Shown in pieces: positions 53,931 through 64,000 of a stretch of 64,000 bases of DNA. The DNA comes from Acanthosepion esculentum. Its lineage: Eukaryota; Mollusca; Cephalopoda; Sepiida; Sepiidae. The notes beneath the pieces are model-generated. The model had not been told where the DNA came from, ran no database searches, and saw nothing but the letters and a program-made list of their open reading frames with translations. The first letter of the stretch is position 1. Every line of letters starts with the position of its first letter. Location of the stretch: NCBI GenBank assembly GCA_964036315.1, contig OZ038517.1:53378288-53442287 (forward strand), read 5' to 3'. A program made the position numbers and the translations under genes.

Positions 53931-55070
53931 TACACTATTTACATCGTTCAGACTGTTGTCCTCATCTTTACTGTCATATTCACGACGTTTCAGCCGTTGT
54001 ACGCTCCAGCCTTCTTCAGATGATATACATTGGCATTTCGAACCGAACCCTTTATTTAGTCCACGGGGTTAAATTGTTCTAATTCCACGTGCCATGCCTC
54101 TTTTTGGATAAATTTTCAGTTTAGTGACTAAACCCGCCAAGTTTTTTTTTTGGCGTGTTCCTCTGCTATTGCCAGGTAATGGACTCTTAACTGCCAGTGG
54201 CCCAGTAGATAAAAGCGTTGGTTGAGTAATTCAGAAAGGAACTTGACTCAAAGAGTTGTGAGTTCAATACCTGTTCACAGCTGGGAGGAACAAAAATGAA
54301 CTTGGAAAAGGGAATTAACTGAATACTGAGATATCCCCCACTCCACCCCCTCCCAAAATTTATGGCACGTGGAATTAGAACAATCTACCCCTGTAGACGT
54401 ACATAATTTTATACTTTCAGGTTAAAGGTATCTTGATTTAGATATCTGTCTATATTTCTGAGATGAGGTATTATGTACACTATTTACATTATTCAGGTTA
54501 AAATCATAGACAAAGAACATCATTGAAAAATTCGTATACTTAAGGAATCAGCACATATGCTGGGCCACAAAACCTCCTGAGCCGACCAAGCATAGAAATG
54601 AATATAATATGGGAACCAGTAATAAGGAGTGCTAGAGAAAAGCAATAACAACAACGAAAATTGCAATATGAGCTCTGGTAAAAAAAAATGAAATGATAAC
54701 AGCAAAAATTGCAATAGGAACACTGGTAAAAAAGTGGTTGCTGAAGACATTAAGTTTATAACTCCCAGAAATTCATACACAGATGCCCTCAGGGACACAT
54801 GGCACAGTCGTTAAAGGCGTTGGTTAGATTCACTGACAGTGTGAGTTCAATATCTGGTTAAGGCTGTAAAGAACTTGAAGAGGTGAATTAACAGGAGATA
54901 TCTGACATCCATTAGACATGGCGCATGGAACTAGAACAGCCTCCCCCAGCGAGCGAAATAAAGGTTCAGTTCGACATTCCAACTACCTGAAGAAGGCGGG
55001 AGTGTACAACGGCCGAAACGTTGTAATAAATATGGCAACAAAGATGAGGACAATAATGTAAATAGTGTTC
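53931..55070. repeat. Large palindromic element, tRNA-like heads plus hammerhead-like boxes
   Basis: Outer ends TTTACATCGTTCAGAC...CCTCATCTTT and GATGAGGACAATAATGTAAA are inverted. Left box (- strand): CTGAAGAAGGCTGGAGCGTA then CGGCTGAAACGTCGTG at 53970-54025. Right box (+): CTGAAGAAGGCGGGAGTGTA then CGGCCGAAACGTTG at 54970-55020. Inside are tRNA-like units with TGGCCCAGTAGATAAAAGCG / GAGTTCAATACC (54197-54270) and TGGCACAGTCGTTAAAGGCG / GAGTTCAATATC (54800-54858). Confidence 0.75.
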
Positions 55071-55089
55071 TTTTAGATATATAGTTGCA

Positions 55090-55330
55090 GTTCATAAAAT
55101 GTATTGTTGGTAATTTTATTATAAAATGTACTGTTGATTTTTGTTTGGGAGTTAACTATTTTCCCATAGATTGGACCATAACAGGTGCTATAACTCCGAG
55201 TCAGGTTGAACCTGAGAATGACAGCAGTTAAGTGATGGTTCCACGCCCCACAAAAACCCCAATCTCCCGATCAGAGGCCTTGCTGCCGGTTGCAGTTTAT
55301 CGTCATACCCAGGACGCAATTGCGAGTCGT
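55090..55330 (+). repeat. Second copy of the 35.6-kb repeat pair
   Basis: TATTGTTGGTAATTTTATTA unit followed by AACTATTTTCCCATAG, ACAGGTGCTATAAC, CGATCAGAGGCCTTGCTGCC, GTTTATCGTCATACCC. Matches 35560-35890 module for module. Confidence 0.83.
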
Positions 55331-55399
55331 CATTAAAATATTTCGCTGTTGCATATACCTATTTATTTTAACTTACAAGGTCGTGTCATTTGTTGTACT

Positions 55400-55960
55400 G
55401 TGGAATGATTGTAGTCTTGATCTTGTTCTTTTCGTACCCGGGGTACGCAATTAGTGATTCTTCCAACTCTTTATCTATTACATAGACTAGTCACTGTCAT
55501 TCCTTAGCATGTCACTAATTAGCACGTGACTAGTGGTTGGGTCTGTATTAAGGTTTGTAATTTTGCTTGGTGATCGCTTTCTGCTTCTCTATTTGTTCTG
55601 TTGTTTCCTGCTGGTTGTGTGGTGGAAAATTGAGCGACTATGAGCCGTCGTCGTCGACAACGAAGACGACCGGCAGTACACCACCAGACCACCACCAGCC
55701 AAGCGGCTCGGACGAGCTTCGTGGCGGGCACGCCTGCCTGCTTCAGCGTTGAATCCGCTTCGTGTAACATCATTTTTCTACAGTATCCCACTAGCGTCAA
55801 GCGAGACTGCCGCAACGGGTTCAGCAGGCGCTGCCAGTGACAGCGAAACGCTTCGCTTCGAACGGTGAACATTTTCTCTTGGCGATTTTTGCCGACTCCT
55901 AACTGCCGCTCTCGCTGTTAAATTATTACACTACACAGAATTACAAGACACAAGCCGCAG
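55400..55960 (+). other. GC-rich island with short Arg-rich frame
   Basis: Markedly higher GC and CpG than its surroundings (GCCGTCGTCGTCGACAACGA, CAAGCGGCTCGGACGAGC). A 66-codon frame at 55640-55840 begins MSRRRRQRRRPAV and ends in TGA; a longer frame lies on the other strand. Neither resembles a family I know. It could be a retroelement gag start, a promoter CpG island or a first exon. Confidence 0.35.
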
Positions 55961-56020
55961 CTTGTGAGGCAACAAGTTGCAACACTGTCTATATTGAGAT
56001 GGTATTGTAATTATTTGAAA

Positions 56021-56490
56021 TATTTACATTGTTCGAACTGTTGTCCTCATCATTACTGCTATGTTCACGATGTTTCGGCCGTTGTACGCTCCGGCCTTCT
56101 TCAGGTGATTGGAATTTCCAACTGAACCCTTTATATCGTCCACTATAGTAGATTGTTCTAGTTCCACGCGCCATGCCTCTTCTGGATGTCTCAGTTATCT
56201 CCCTTTAACTCAACTCTTCTCACTGAGCCATGTGTCTTCGAGGATACATGGCTCAGTGGATAAAAGAGTTGGTTGGATTCAGTGACTTGACCCAAAGAGT
56301 TGTGAGTTCATTACCTGGGGGAGTTGCGTTAAACTGAGACATCCGGAAGAGGCAAGGCATGTGGAACTAGAAAGAAAAGGGTTCAGTTCGAAATTCCAAT
56401 CACCTGAAGAAAGCCGGAGAGTAAAACCGCCGAAACGTCGTGAAAATGGCAATAAAGATGAGGGCAACAGTCCGAACAATGTAAATAATG
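56021..56490. repeat. Palindromic element, compact version
   Basis: Arms of about 190 bases around a centre at 56220-56235 (CATGTGTCTTCGAGGATACA). Left box (- strand, 56065-56112): CTGAAGAAGGCCGGAGCGTA then CGGCCGAAACATCG. Right box (+, 56403-56450): CTGAAGAAAGCCGGAGAGTA then CCGAAACGTCG. Centre has a tRNA-like unit TGGCTCAGTGGATAAAAGAG with GAGTTCATTACC. Confidence 0.82.
56065..56112 (-). ncRNA. Hammerhead-like box, GGCCG/CGGCC stem II
   Basis: CTGAAGA, extra A, stem II GGCCG-GAGCGTACAA-CGGCC, GAAAC. Stem I and stem III do not pair convincingly here, so only the core and stem II are conserved. Confidence 0.35.
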
Positions 56491-56679
56491 TAAATAAGTT
56501 GCAAGAAAAGTTACGGCTGCATTTTTTACTTCTTTATAGCACTGTCTTTTAAGTCTAGTCTATTTTTTTGTTTTGTGTAATCAGAGGTAATTTTAATATC
56601 GCCACAGCACGTACCTATGACAACCTGGATCTCTTTTTCACAAAACGTAAGACATCAGCACTTACAATAGTCTTTCTTT

Positions 56680-58215
56680 TAATCCTTTCACTCCAAGCAA
56701 GGCAATAAAGTCACTAGGACGCAAGGGGTTACAGAGAGTGGAAGAGAATGAGAAGACTTTAGTGAGAAGAAAGGGCAATAAAAGAACAAGTTTCAGAATG
56801 ACGGAAGATGGCGATTGGCGTTGCATTCATTCTTTTTTTAAGATTGTAGGTGGTAGGGAAACAAGAAATTGGTAGGGTGTTCCACAGGCGATAAGCGAGA
56901 GTAAAGAAACTATTAGAATAAAAAATACGGTTCAATGTAGCTATTCAACAGTAAAAAGATGATACCTAGTTGCCAATCTAGTAGCAAGCTTAAATTCATG
57001 CAGTCGTGACTTAAAGGAGGAAAGCGATATTTACTCTGTTAAAATACACAGAAATGTGGCACAAGGCCGAAGGGGGGATTGGGGAAAGGACGCTCTTCTT
57101 CAGTCTTAATTATAACTTAGTTAGCCGCAAACACTGACCCAATCGTACGAAAAATATTCCTTACACCAAAACAACACATTCATACGTACCTTTCTTACTA
57201 CAACCGCCATAATACCTCACTGTCTCTATGAAAATACTAACTAGTCCCCATATTTACAATTCAGTGTCTGTCAATGAAAAGGAGGAAAGCTCGCCAGAAT
57301 AACTGCCACGAAAATATTTGTAGAAAAGACAGAGTGAAGCCACCTCACATCAGTGAGAAAGTAACTAAAACCGAGATGCCAGGTCAAGGTCCAATATATA
57401 AGAGACCCTTCTTTGAATATTGCCAAGAATATCGATTTATATAGCAGGAGCACCAGATCAGATATCGCGGCAATATTCAATGGTACGTGGCCGAGTGGTT
57501 AGAACGTTCGCATTTTGACCATGAGACCCGGGTTCGAATCTCACCATGATCAATTTGACAGGAAGGAGACTTCCTGATGTTATCGGACCGGAGGGATCGA
57601 TCTCAGCGTGCGGTACCTTTGACCCAATCCTTGTGAGTGAAATTGGGTAAACGGAACTTGGGGGCCGTCGATAGCTGTGCTAGCAACGAATACCGAGGCT
57701 TTGAGTTTGATGGCCTTGTTCAGATCGCGTTAGATAACACACACTTTCCCAGAAACTGTAACTAAGGTCTGCTCAGCATATTTGCAGTATAAACAATAGG
57801 TGGGTTCTGTGGGGGTTGAATAAACACAAATCCGCCTGAGCAAGCGTCTGCAAAAGAAATTGGCTAGCCGCCCTACTAGACGAGTGTCCTCGAATACGAG
57901 TGGCCAGCTATACATTCAATGGTAAATTAATAAATGTGTAAGATGGATTCTGACGGAGAAAATTTTCTGGCCCGACACAGTGAACTAACTTTCCTAGCAG
58001 TAGACCTAGTAATTTGCCCAAGGAGTTGCCCAAGGAAACGTTAGTCAAAGAGTTGCTCTACTGGAGGTTAGCATCAGCCATGCTGATGGCAGGCAGAAAC
58101 GGTTCTCTATGGAGATTAAATGAAAGTAGTTTTGTTCCTTGCACCAGTTAACGATTGATTGGAGGTCATTTTCAAGAGCAGTTGCCAGTTTTACTTTGTC
58201 GAACTTGTTATTTGT
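56680..58215 (-). pseudogene. Jockey/CR1-like LINE, interrupted by a SINE
   Basis: From the right: KLATALENDLQSIVNWCKEQ, NYFHLISIENRFCLPS, then MADANLQ-like codons, LGNSLGKLLGLLLGK, ENFLRQNPSYTFINLP; after the SINE, ISDLVLLLYKSIFLAIFKEG, SLIYWTLTWHLGFSYFLTD (frame-shifted YIL-DLDLASRF region), then the 3' end CTTGCTTGGAGTG. This is the palm-to-C-terminal part. The SINE (57486-57913) sits between LYK/INLP and the following motif, and a mariner remnant adjoins at 58224. Confidence 0.83.
57486..57913 (+). mobile_element. tRNA-derived SINE with 11-bp target duplication
   Basis: 428-bp insertion flanked by identical ATTCAATGGTA at 57475-57485 and 57914-57924. Head: A box TGGCCGAGTGGTTAGAACG and B box GGTTCGAATCT (57486-57560), both nearly ideal pol III boxes. 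Body unrelated to the other SINEs here (CCTGATGTTATCGGACCGGA, TGGGGGCCGTCGATAGCTG...). One of the youngest-looking elements in the window. Confidence 0.93.
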
Positions 58216-58223
58216 TCATTTAT

Positions 58224-58770
58224 ATTTGAGATCTGATAAAAAAAGTATCGCAACTGGTGCTATAAAAAGAAAACTACAACATATATCAATTCAGCATTTA
58301 ACCTCCTTCGAAGTAGGCTAATTCTTAAGCCACACACTCTATCCAGCGTCGTTTCCATTGATGGAAACATTCCTGGAACTCCTTTTTTGGGATCGCCACT
58401 TTTCCTTCTCTTGGCTTTCCTCGACGTCTTCAAATCTTCTTCCTTTCAAGTGGGACTTGAATTTAGAAGAGAAAAAGTGCGCAAAGAGAGGAGTCTGGGG
58501 AATATGGTGGTTTCGTACCTGGGGAATGTTGTGTTGGCCAAAAACTGCTGCATAAGCAATGTCCGCTGATGGAAGGTTTGAGGTGTTGTGATACGACCAC
58601 ACTCTACACACTTTTCCTTCCAAGCACTGCTATAAAGATATTGAGAACATTATAACATAGTGTCTATACGAGACATAATTCAAGGCCAATCTATGCCAAG
58701 CGACTTCACTTTGTGTACCTTAGCTCCGTTACCATAGTAAGAGTTCCGGTACTTTTTGGTCAGACGTCGT
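58224..58770 (-). mobile_element. Mariner deletion derivative, C-terminal part
   Basis: Inverted ends GAGATCTGATAAAAAAAGTA and (reverse) ACGTCTGACCAAAAAGTACC, about 26 bases. On the - strand 58330-58600 reads QHNIPQVRNHHIPQT, FSSKFKSHLKGRRFEDVEE and, frame-shifted, QECFHQW-like codons and RRWIECVA then YFEGG. This is the end of a different mariner subfamily from 26967. The DDD domain is gone. Confidence 0.83.
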
Positions 58771-58979
58771 ATTTATATATTCATTGTGCTATTTAGGATA
58801 AAAGACTGAAAATCCATTGAACATGTAAACATCTATATCATAAAAGATGAACTAATTCTCTGCTTGCTCTACATTGTTTGTGTTTTACGGTGTGAGGGCA
58901 TGTAACGCATATGTTTATGTCTGTGTTGAACATAAGTGACTTATATGCTCTTGTGCCATTTAAGAGATGGGAAGAGGAA

Positions 58980-59890
58980 AGGAAACGAAGAAAGGAAGAA
59001 ATAAAGGAGATCAAAGAGGGAAGGAAGGAACGAAGGAAGGGAGGAAGGAGAGGGTAAGAGGGAAGGAGGGAGAGTAAAGGAAAAGAAGAAAGGAAGAAAT
59101 AAGGGAGATCAAAGAGGGAAGGAAGGAACGAAGGAAGGGAGGGAGGAAGGTGAAGATAAAAGAGAAGGAAGGAGAGTAAAGGAAAAGAAGAAAGGAAGAA
59201 ATAAAGGAGATCAAAGACGGAAGGAAGGAACGAAGGAAGGGAGGAAGGAGAGGGTAAGAGGGAAGGAGGGAGAGTAAAGGAAAAGAAGAAAGGAAGAAAT
59301 AAAGGAGATCAAAGATGGAAGGAAGGAAGCAATGAGGGAGAGGATAAGTGGAAAAGAGAAGAGAGGAAAGGAAAAGAAGAAAGGAGATCAAGGAAGGAAG
59401 GAAGGAACCAATGAAAGAGAGGATAGGAGGGAAGAAGAGGAGAGGAAAGGAAAAGAAGAAAAGAAGAAAGAAAGGAGATCAAAGACGGAAGGAAGGAAGG
59501 AAGGAAGGAAGGAAGGAAGGAGGGAGAGGATAAGAGGCAAGGAGGGAGAGTAAAGGAAAAGAAGAAAGGAAGAAATAAAGGAGATCAAAGAGGGAAGGAA
59601 GGAAGCAATGAGGGAGATGATAGGAGGGAAAGAGAAGACAGGAAAGGAAAAGAAGAAAGAAGGTCAAGGAAGGAAGGAAGGAAGGAAGGAAGGAACCAAT
59701 GAAGGAGAAGATAGGAGGGAAGAAGAGGAGAGTAAAGGAAAAAAGAAAAGAAGAAAGAAAGGAGATCAAAGACGGAAGGAAGGAAGGAAGGAGGGAGAGG
59801 ATAGGAGGGAAGGAGAGCAGAAGAAAGGAAGGAGATCAAAGACGGAAGGAATGGAAGAAGGAAGGGGGAAGGAAGGATAGGAGAGTAAAA
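58980..59890 (+). repeat. Purine minisatellite, ~100-bp units
   Basis: About nine units anchored by GGAGATCAAAGA (near 59006, 59104, 59207, 59303, 59387, 59476, 59580, 59761, 59830) with AAGGAAGGAAGG, GAGAGTAAAGGAAAAGAAGA between. Strand is almost all purine. Frames on both strands are compositional artefacts. Confidence 0.95.
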
Positions 59891-59904
59891 GACGGAAGTA
59901 CGGA

Positions 59905-60710
59905 TGCACCTCTAAAACTATTGACGGTCAGAGATTGGCAGCTGGCCTCTCTTCAGATCGAGGACTAATTTCCCAGTGGGGGAAAAAAAAACTGGCTGGT
60001 TAGATTCAATGCCACGAAAATAAAACTAGTTACATTCCATGATCGCCGATCAGACCCCGACCGGTCACGATGAACGGATGTCCCCTTGGGGAGGCCCCGT
60101 GCCTCGAGAGAATACAGGACCTCAAACTCACATCCTATCTCAAGTGGAACTCTTACATATGATCCCTCTCTAAAGATGCAGGTAAAATGATCGGCTTCCG
60201 GTACCTGACTCCTCATGCTATCCTCTACCTTTACAAGAACCAGATCAGGACGAAAATGGAGTACAGTCCTCACTTTCCAGTCTTGATAGAGTTCAAAAGC
60301 GTCTCCAACTCCTATTGGAGAAGAATTATTTTCCACCCTCCAAACTTTCTCTCTCAGGCGGGTTGCCGCGAGTCTCTCACTGCTCTATCGCTACCACCAT
60401 GAAAAGTGCCCAGATGAACTATATTCCTTGGTTCCTCCAGGTCTAACCTTCATTGTAGCAAACCACCCACATTCTCTCTGTATTCCATCGGCGAGAAGTA
60501 GATGCCACCCAAACAGCTTCCCGCGAACCACTATTCTGTGGCACAGCCTCCCAAGAGGATGTTTACCTGATCACTACAATCTTAACCTGTTCAAGTCTAG
60601 AGTCAACCGTTCTCTCAAACCCCCTATCCATATAAACTACCCCTTAACGTAACCTTCTACCTCGAGTGGCCCCCGGCCCTTGTACTGGGTGAACTTTACT
60701 GTAAAAAAAG
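59905..60710 (+). pseudogene. Jockey/CR1-like LINE, RT C-terminal part
   Basis: GLISQWGKKNWLVRFNATKT, KLVTFHDRRSDPDR, IQDLKLTSYLKWNSYI, SLSKDAGKMIGFRYLTPHAI, LYLYKNQIRTKMEYSPHF, RRIIFHPPNFLSQAGCRESL, then FIVANHPHSLCIPSARSRCH, PNSFPRTTILWHSLPRGCLP, DHYNLNLFKSRVNRSLKPP and a stop at 60652. The 3' end has CTACCTCGAGTGGCCCCCGG and TGTACTGGGTGAACTTTACT. Several frame changes; the longest continuous LINE tail in the window. Confidence 0.9.
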
Positions 60711-60904
60711 TAAGGAAGAAAGTAAAGGAAGGAAAGGAGAGCAGCGGAGAGGAAGGGAGACAAAACGTTTTACTAAGTTTCAAATAAGACATTGGAATAA
60801 TATAACTACCTTTCCACTCAGTTTGGACAACCCTACCCTGGGCTGAATAATAAAATAGAATAGAAGAGTGGAGACTTTATTTTTTAAAACCTAAAAATCA
60901 AATA

Positions 60905-61087
60905 CAGTGTAACCCGGATATAAGAGATTTGTCGGGACCGGAGAAGTATCTTATATCCGGGTTTCTCTTATATCCGAGTTTGGTCTATTTTGTTTAGGCA
61001 AGTATGGGTCTAATTTGGGACCAGATAAAATCTCTCTTATATCTGGGTTTCTCTTATATCCGGGTCTCTTATATCCGGGTTACACTG
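60905..61087. mobile_element. CAGTGTAACCCGG MITE, complete copy
   Basis: 183 bp with TA on both sides; left end CAGTGTAACCCGGATATAAG, right end ATATCCGGGTTACACTG. Same family as 3231, 31753 and 32721. Confidence 0.92.
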
Positions 61088-61188
61088 TAATTGTAAGATT
61101 TTGTTGAACTTTTCAGAATTATCCAGTAATAAATAGAATTAGTTCTTAAAGTTTTTTCTTTAATTTTGTAGAAATATTTTTAAGTCTG

Positions 61189-61945
61189 TCTATATATAAA
61201 ATTTCTGTGACTTCGATCCGTCCGTCCGTCACCCCCTTTAAATAGCCGTACATTAACCGATCAAAAGTAACTTTTGTGGAGAAGTGCAAACAGGGATACA
61301 AAGTACAGTTGGTTTTACACAGTTGCATACCTTAGTGCAATAAATTGTCATTAATTTTTTGGAAAAATCAAGTTTTATCATTTAAAATACAAAATACTCC
61401 CACTATCTTAAAAACAATTTAATGAGTAAAATAACAAATACTTATTTAATAAAAATGCAATATTGTTCTTTGTTTATTTTTTCTTTAAGTTTTTATGTAT
61501 ACAAGAAACCAGTTTCCAGCTCGCCTTACGTTTGCGAGAACTCTAAACAAATAACAAGGTCAAACGCTTTAAAAAAAATGGGATTTAAGCGCCAGAAAGA
61601 AATATTTATGTATGGCCAGTTGTATGTTTTATGCTCAAGAGTAAGAAATCCTAAGAACATATTCTTCAGTGTTAAAAGGAAAAAAAAGAAATTGTCTTAA
61701 AAAAATATTGTTTACTATGAAGTTCTATATAATTAAATTAAATTAAAGAAATGATTAAACCGTCAAGTAGGTTTTTTGTCAAAGTATTTTTTCCAAAGAA
61801 ATCAGCTTATTCAACTCTCATCGATTGGTTTGCGAATTGGAACGAAACGTAGTTTGTAAATCTCTATAAAAAATATTAGAGATAACTTCAACAATACGAA
61901 ACACTGAGGATTTCAACACGTGTTAGCGTGTTGCAAATATTCTAG
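61189..61945 (+). mobile_element. Truncated Helitron
   Basis: Starts TCTATATATAAAATTTCTGT and ends with the hairpin CAACACG-TGTTAG-CGTGTTG followed by CAAATATTCTAG, then a T outside. TC start, 3' hairpin and CTAG end without inverted ends or target duplication are the Helitron signature. The base before the start is G rather than the usual A, so the 5' end is less certain. It encodes the end of a PIF1-type helicase. Confidence 0.75.
61422..61700 (+). pseudogene. Helitron PIF1-like helicase C-terminal remnant
   Basis: The frame includes IFMYGQLYVLCSRVRNPKNI, matching the last helicase motif of Rep/helicase proteins (HGQLYVALSRV). The Rep nuclease and the other helicase motifs are absent. The first 60 residues of the frame do not look like helicase. 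Its orientation agrees with the CTAG terminus at 61945. Confidence 0.7.
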
Positions 61946-62063
61946 TTTAATTAAAATTTACATGCGCACATATACACACAGACAATTTGAATTAAATTGA
62001 AATGGACGGCCCTTTGTGGCAATTTTATGGTGCCTTTATTCAATCTGAATATATTTCTAATAA

Positions 62064-62600
62064 ATGTCGTATTTCAAAAGAACAAACAATTTAGATTTGA
62101 AATCTGATCATCTGACCTATGCAGTTGTCGGAGTTAGCTCCTCCTCAGTTTCCTTAATCCTTCAACAGGGGTCTCTCTCCCCTGGCTATAAATACTGGCT
62201 CACCCTTCGCCTCTCTCTCTTTTTCGACTCAGACCTTGGGCCGCTACCTCGCGCGGAGGTGAGGTAAAATCTCTCTCTTTTTCCACTTAGGCCTTTGGGC
62301 CGCCACCTCGCGTTGGAGGTGAGGTAAAATCTCCCTTTTCCAATATGTGACCTCTCACAGATACAGCGTTTCCCAAATTCTGGGAACACGCTAAGAACAA
62401 TACACGTACGTACGAACACTCAACACAACACACACACATAACTTCTCCATACAAGCTCTATGTAATTGTTCATGTCATTGTAATTTGTTATTAATATATA
62501 TTTATTTACCCATTTATATATTGTCTTGTTTGTTTTCTTTGTCTTCTTTGGAATTAATTAAAGTCCGACATTCTCATGGAGCTGGACCCGCCAGCAGGAA
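62064..62600 (+). promoter_or_regulatory. LTR-like promoter region
   Basis: CCCCTGGCTATAAATACTGG (62175-62195) is a good TATA box with a pyrimidine-rich leader. A ~62-bp unit is duplicated (GCCGCTACCTCGCGCGGAGG / GCCGCCACCTCGCGTTGGAG, each followed by TGAGGTAAAATCTC). Sequence after 62570 (GGAGCTGGACCCGCCAGCAG) could be a primer-binding region. No second LTR is in the window. Confidence 0.4.
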
Positions 62601-62739
62601 AGTTTAACCTTCTGATATCTCTTCACATCTTCACACCACGGTCCGCAACACAGTTGTACAATAGTTTAAAAAAATAATAAAAGTAATTGTATAGAATTGT
62701 ATATGAAAGGAATTCACGACAATTTTATGTTGCATCCTC

Positions 62740-63720
62740 GCGTCTATCTTTCTTTTGCTCCTATTATTTTCCTACCTTTATTAACCTTCGTTCATTCGTT
62801 GCTCGTTCTTTCGTTGTTCGTTCTTTCGTTCCTATCTTCCTTTCTTTTCATTCATTTCATTTTCCTTTGTTTCATTCCCGCCCGTTTGACTCTCCCTTCC
62901 TTGCCCTTGCTTTCTTTAATTTCTCTCTTCACCCCTTTCTTCTCTTTTCTTTCTCTCCTTCCCTTCCTCCGTTCCTTACATTTCTTTTCCTTCTTTTGTT
63001 TCTTTTTACCTGCTTTTTATCACCTTCCTTCCTTCCTTCCTTTATGACTTATCTTTATCTCCTTTTTTTCTTTTTTCTTTCATTCCTTTCCTTCTTCCTT
63101 TATTTACTTCTTACCTGCTTATCCTTTCCTTCCTTTCTTCCTTCCATTTCTCTCTTCCTCCTTCCCATTCTTTCCTTTTCTTTTCCTCATTTTTCCTTTT
63201 GGTTTTTCTTCCTTCGCTCGCTTCTTTTCCTTTCTTTTTTGCTTTATTTCTTCCCACTTGTCTTTTGTTTTTCTTTTCTTCCGATTTTTCTCTTTCCTTC
63301 CTTCCTTCCTTCCTTCCTTGCTTCGTTCGTTCGTTCCTTCCTTCTTTTCCTTTCCTCTCCTTCATTCCTTCTTCCCTTTCTTTCTTTCTTTCTTTCTTTC
63401 TTTCCTTTCTTTCTTTCTTTTCGCTCCTTTTCCCCTTCTTCCTTATTCTCCTCTCTTACCTTCCTTCCGTCGGTTCCTCTCCTTTCTTTTTTTCTTCCTT
63501 CTTTTTCTCTCCTCTGCCACTCCATTCTTCCTTCGTTCATCCTTTCCGCTCCATGTTTCCTTCTTTCTGTCTTTTCCTCTACTTTCTTTGTTCCTTCCTT
63601 CCTTCCTTCCTTCCTTCCTTCCTTCCTTCCTTCCTTCCTTTCTACGCCTTTCTTTTTTCGTTCCTTTTTTCCTTTCCTCTTATCTCATTCCTTTCTTCTT
63701 CACACTCCTCCATTTATATT
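62740..63720 (+). repeat. Pyrimidine tract, (CCTT)n and (CTTT)n
   Basis: About 980 bases almost wholly of CCTTCC, CTTTCTTT and TTCGTT units; the purest part is (CCTT)n at 63590-63640. It is the composition mirror of the purine minisatellite at 58980-59890. The 365-codon Phe/Ser/Leu frame is an artefact. Confidence 0.95.
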
Positions 63721-64000
63721 GTTTTCACCTGATTTCCTTGTTACAAAAACGAAGAATGGGGATCAAGAGAAAAAGAAAAGGTGAAAGAGTGATAACCGTA
63801 ATAACAAAAGTCGAAGTAGATTTATCTTGATGGATATGCAAATGCGAAAAAAAAGATCGATCCGGTTATTTCACAGAAGTTTGTCCGGTTCTACGATGTG
63901 GCATTAAGAGTTTGTTTGTAAAGCCATCAGAATTTAAATTATGCATTCAAGCAAGTTCAAGGCCAGCATTTCGACTGGGACAAAAACCTATCATGAAACG

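Noticed and set aside
58970..59970. Arg/Lys/Glu-rich frames on + and Ser/Phe/Leu frames on -
   Set aside because: Generated by the purine minisatellite; unit-level repetition in DNA explains them.
62687..63830. 365-codon Phe/Ser/Leu-rich frame
   Set aside because: Pure consequence of the (CCTT)n/(CTTT)n tract; overlapping frames are equally open and none has domains or splice sites.

Overview
This is eukaryotic nuclear DNA, AT-rich and almost entirely made of degraded transposable elements, microsatellites and foldback structures. The mix suggests an invertebrate, most likely a mollusc and perhaps an octopus-like coleoid cephalopod: (TA)n arrays, Tc1/mariner and pogo/Tigger elements, tRNA- and 5S-derived SINEs, RTE-like and jockey/CR1-like LINE tails, one Helitron and short hammerhead-like motifs. 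The organism call is an inference from repeat style; nothing here proves it. There are no operons or bacterial signals. Most long reading frames are microsatellite translations or the reverse strand of LINE tails.

Two host genes are visible as exons. On the + strand, five short exons (3056-3126, 6060-6105, 19034-19085, 22342-22434, 27970-28041) have matching splice phases and give the last 110 residues of a protein I do not recognise; its introns hold about 24.6 kb of repeats. On the - strand, 43545-43819 is the last exon of an alkaline phosphatase, with the ETHSGEDV metal-site motif, the C-terminal cysteine pair and a GPI-type hydrophobic tail. Its upstream exons were not found.

Layout. 0-3 kb: foldback element with two hammerhead-like motifs, a Tc1 element with perfect TIRs, LINE tails. 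3-9.3 kb: 5S-tRNA compound SINEs, duplicated LINE tails, a 336-bp tandem repeat, a Tigger element. 9.3-17.7 kb: class II tRNA-derived SINEs (some head to head), mariner and Tc1 deletion derivatives, foldbacks, an 820-bp TA/CA satellite. 18-29 kb: RTE-like LINE pieces with a duplicated YADD segment and a 145-150 bp tandem array, a mariner element, the 3' end of the + strand gene. 29-36 kb: hairpin repeat array, TA-flanked MITEs, a hAT MITE with a perfect 8-bp target duplication, a DUF4817-like transposon. 36-47 kb: LINE tails, a second Tigger copy, a second hammerhead foldback, the alkaline phosphatase exon, LINE arrays. 47-58.8 kb: nested inverted repeats, mariner copies, palindromes combining tRNA-like heads and hammerhead-like motifs, and a LINE interrupted by a SINE (11-bp target duplication) and a mariner remnant. 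59-64 kb: purine minisatellite, LINE, MITE, truncated Helitron, LTR-like promoter region, pyrimidine tract.

Mobile elements dominate and nearly all look dead. The most interesting layer is the set of inverted-repeat elements in (TA)n arrays, several of which carry a paired-stem motif matching the type I hammerhead ribozyme core on both arms.
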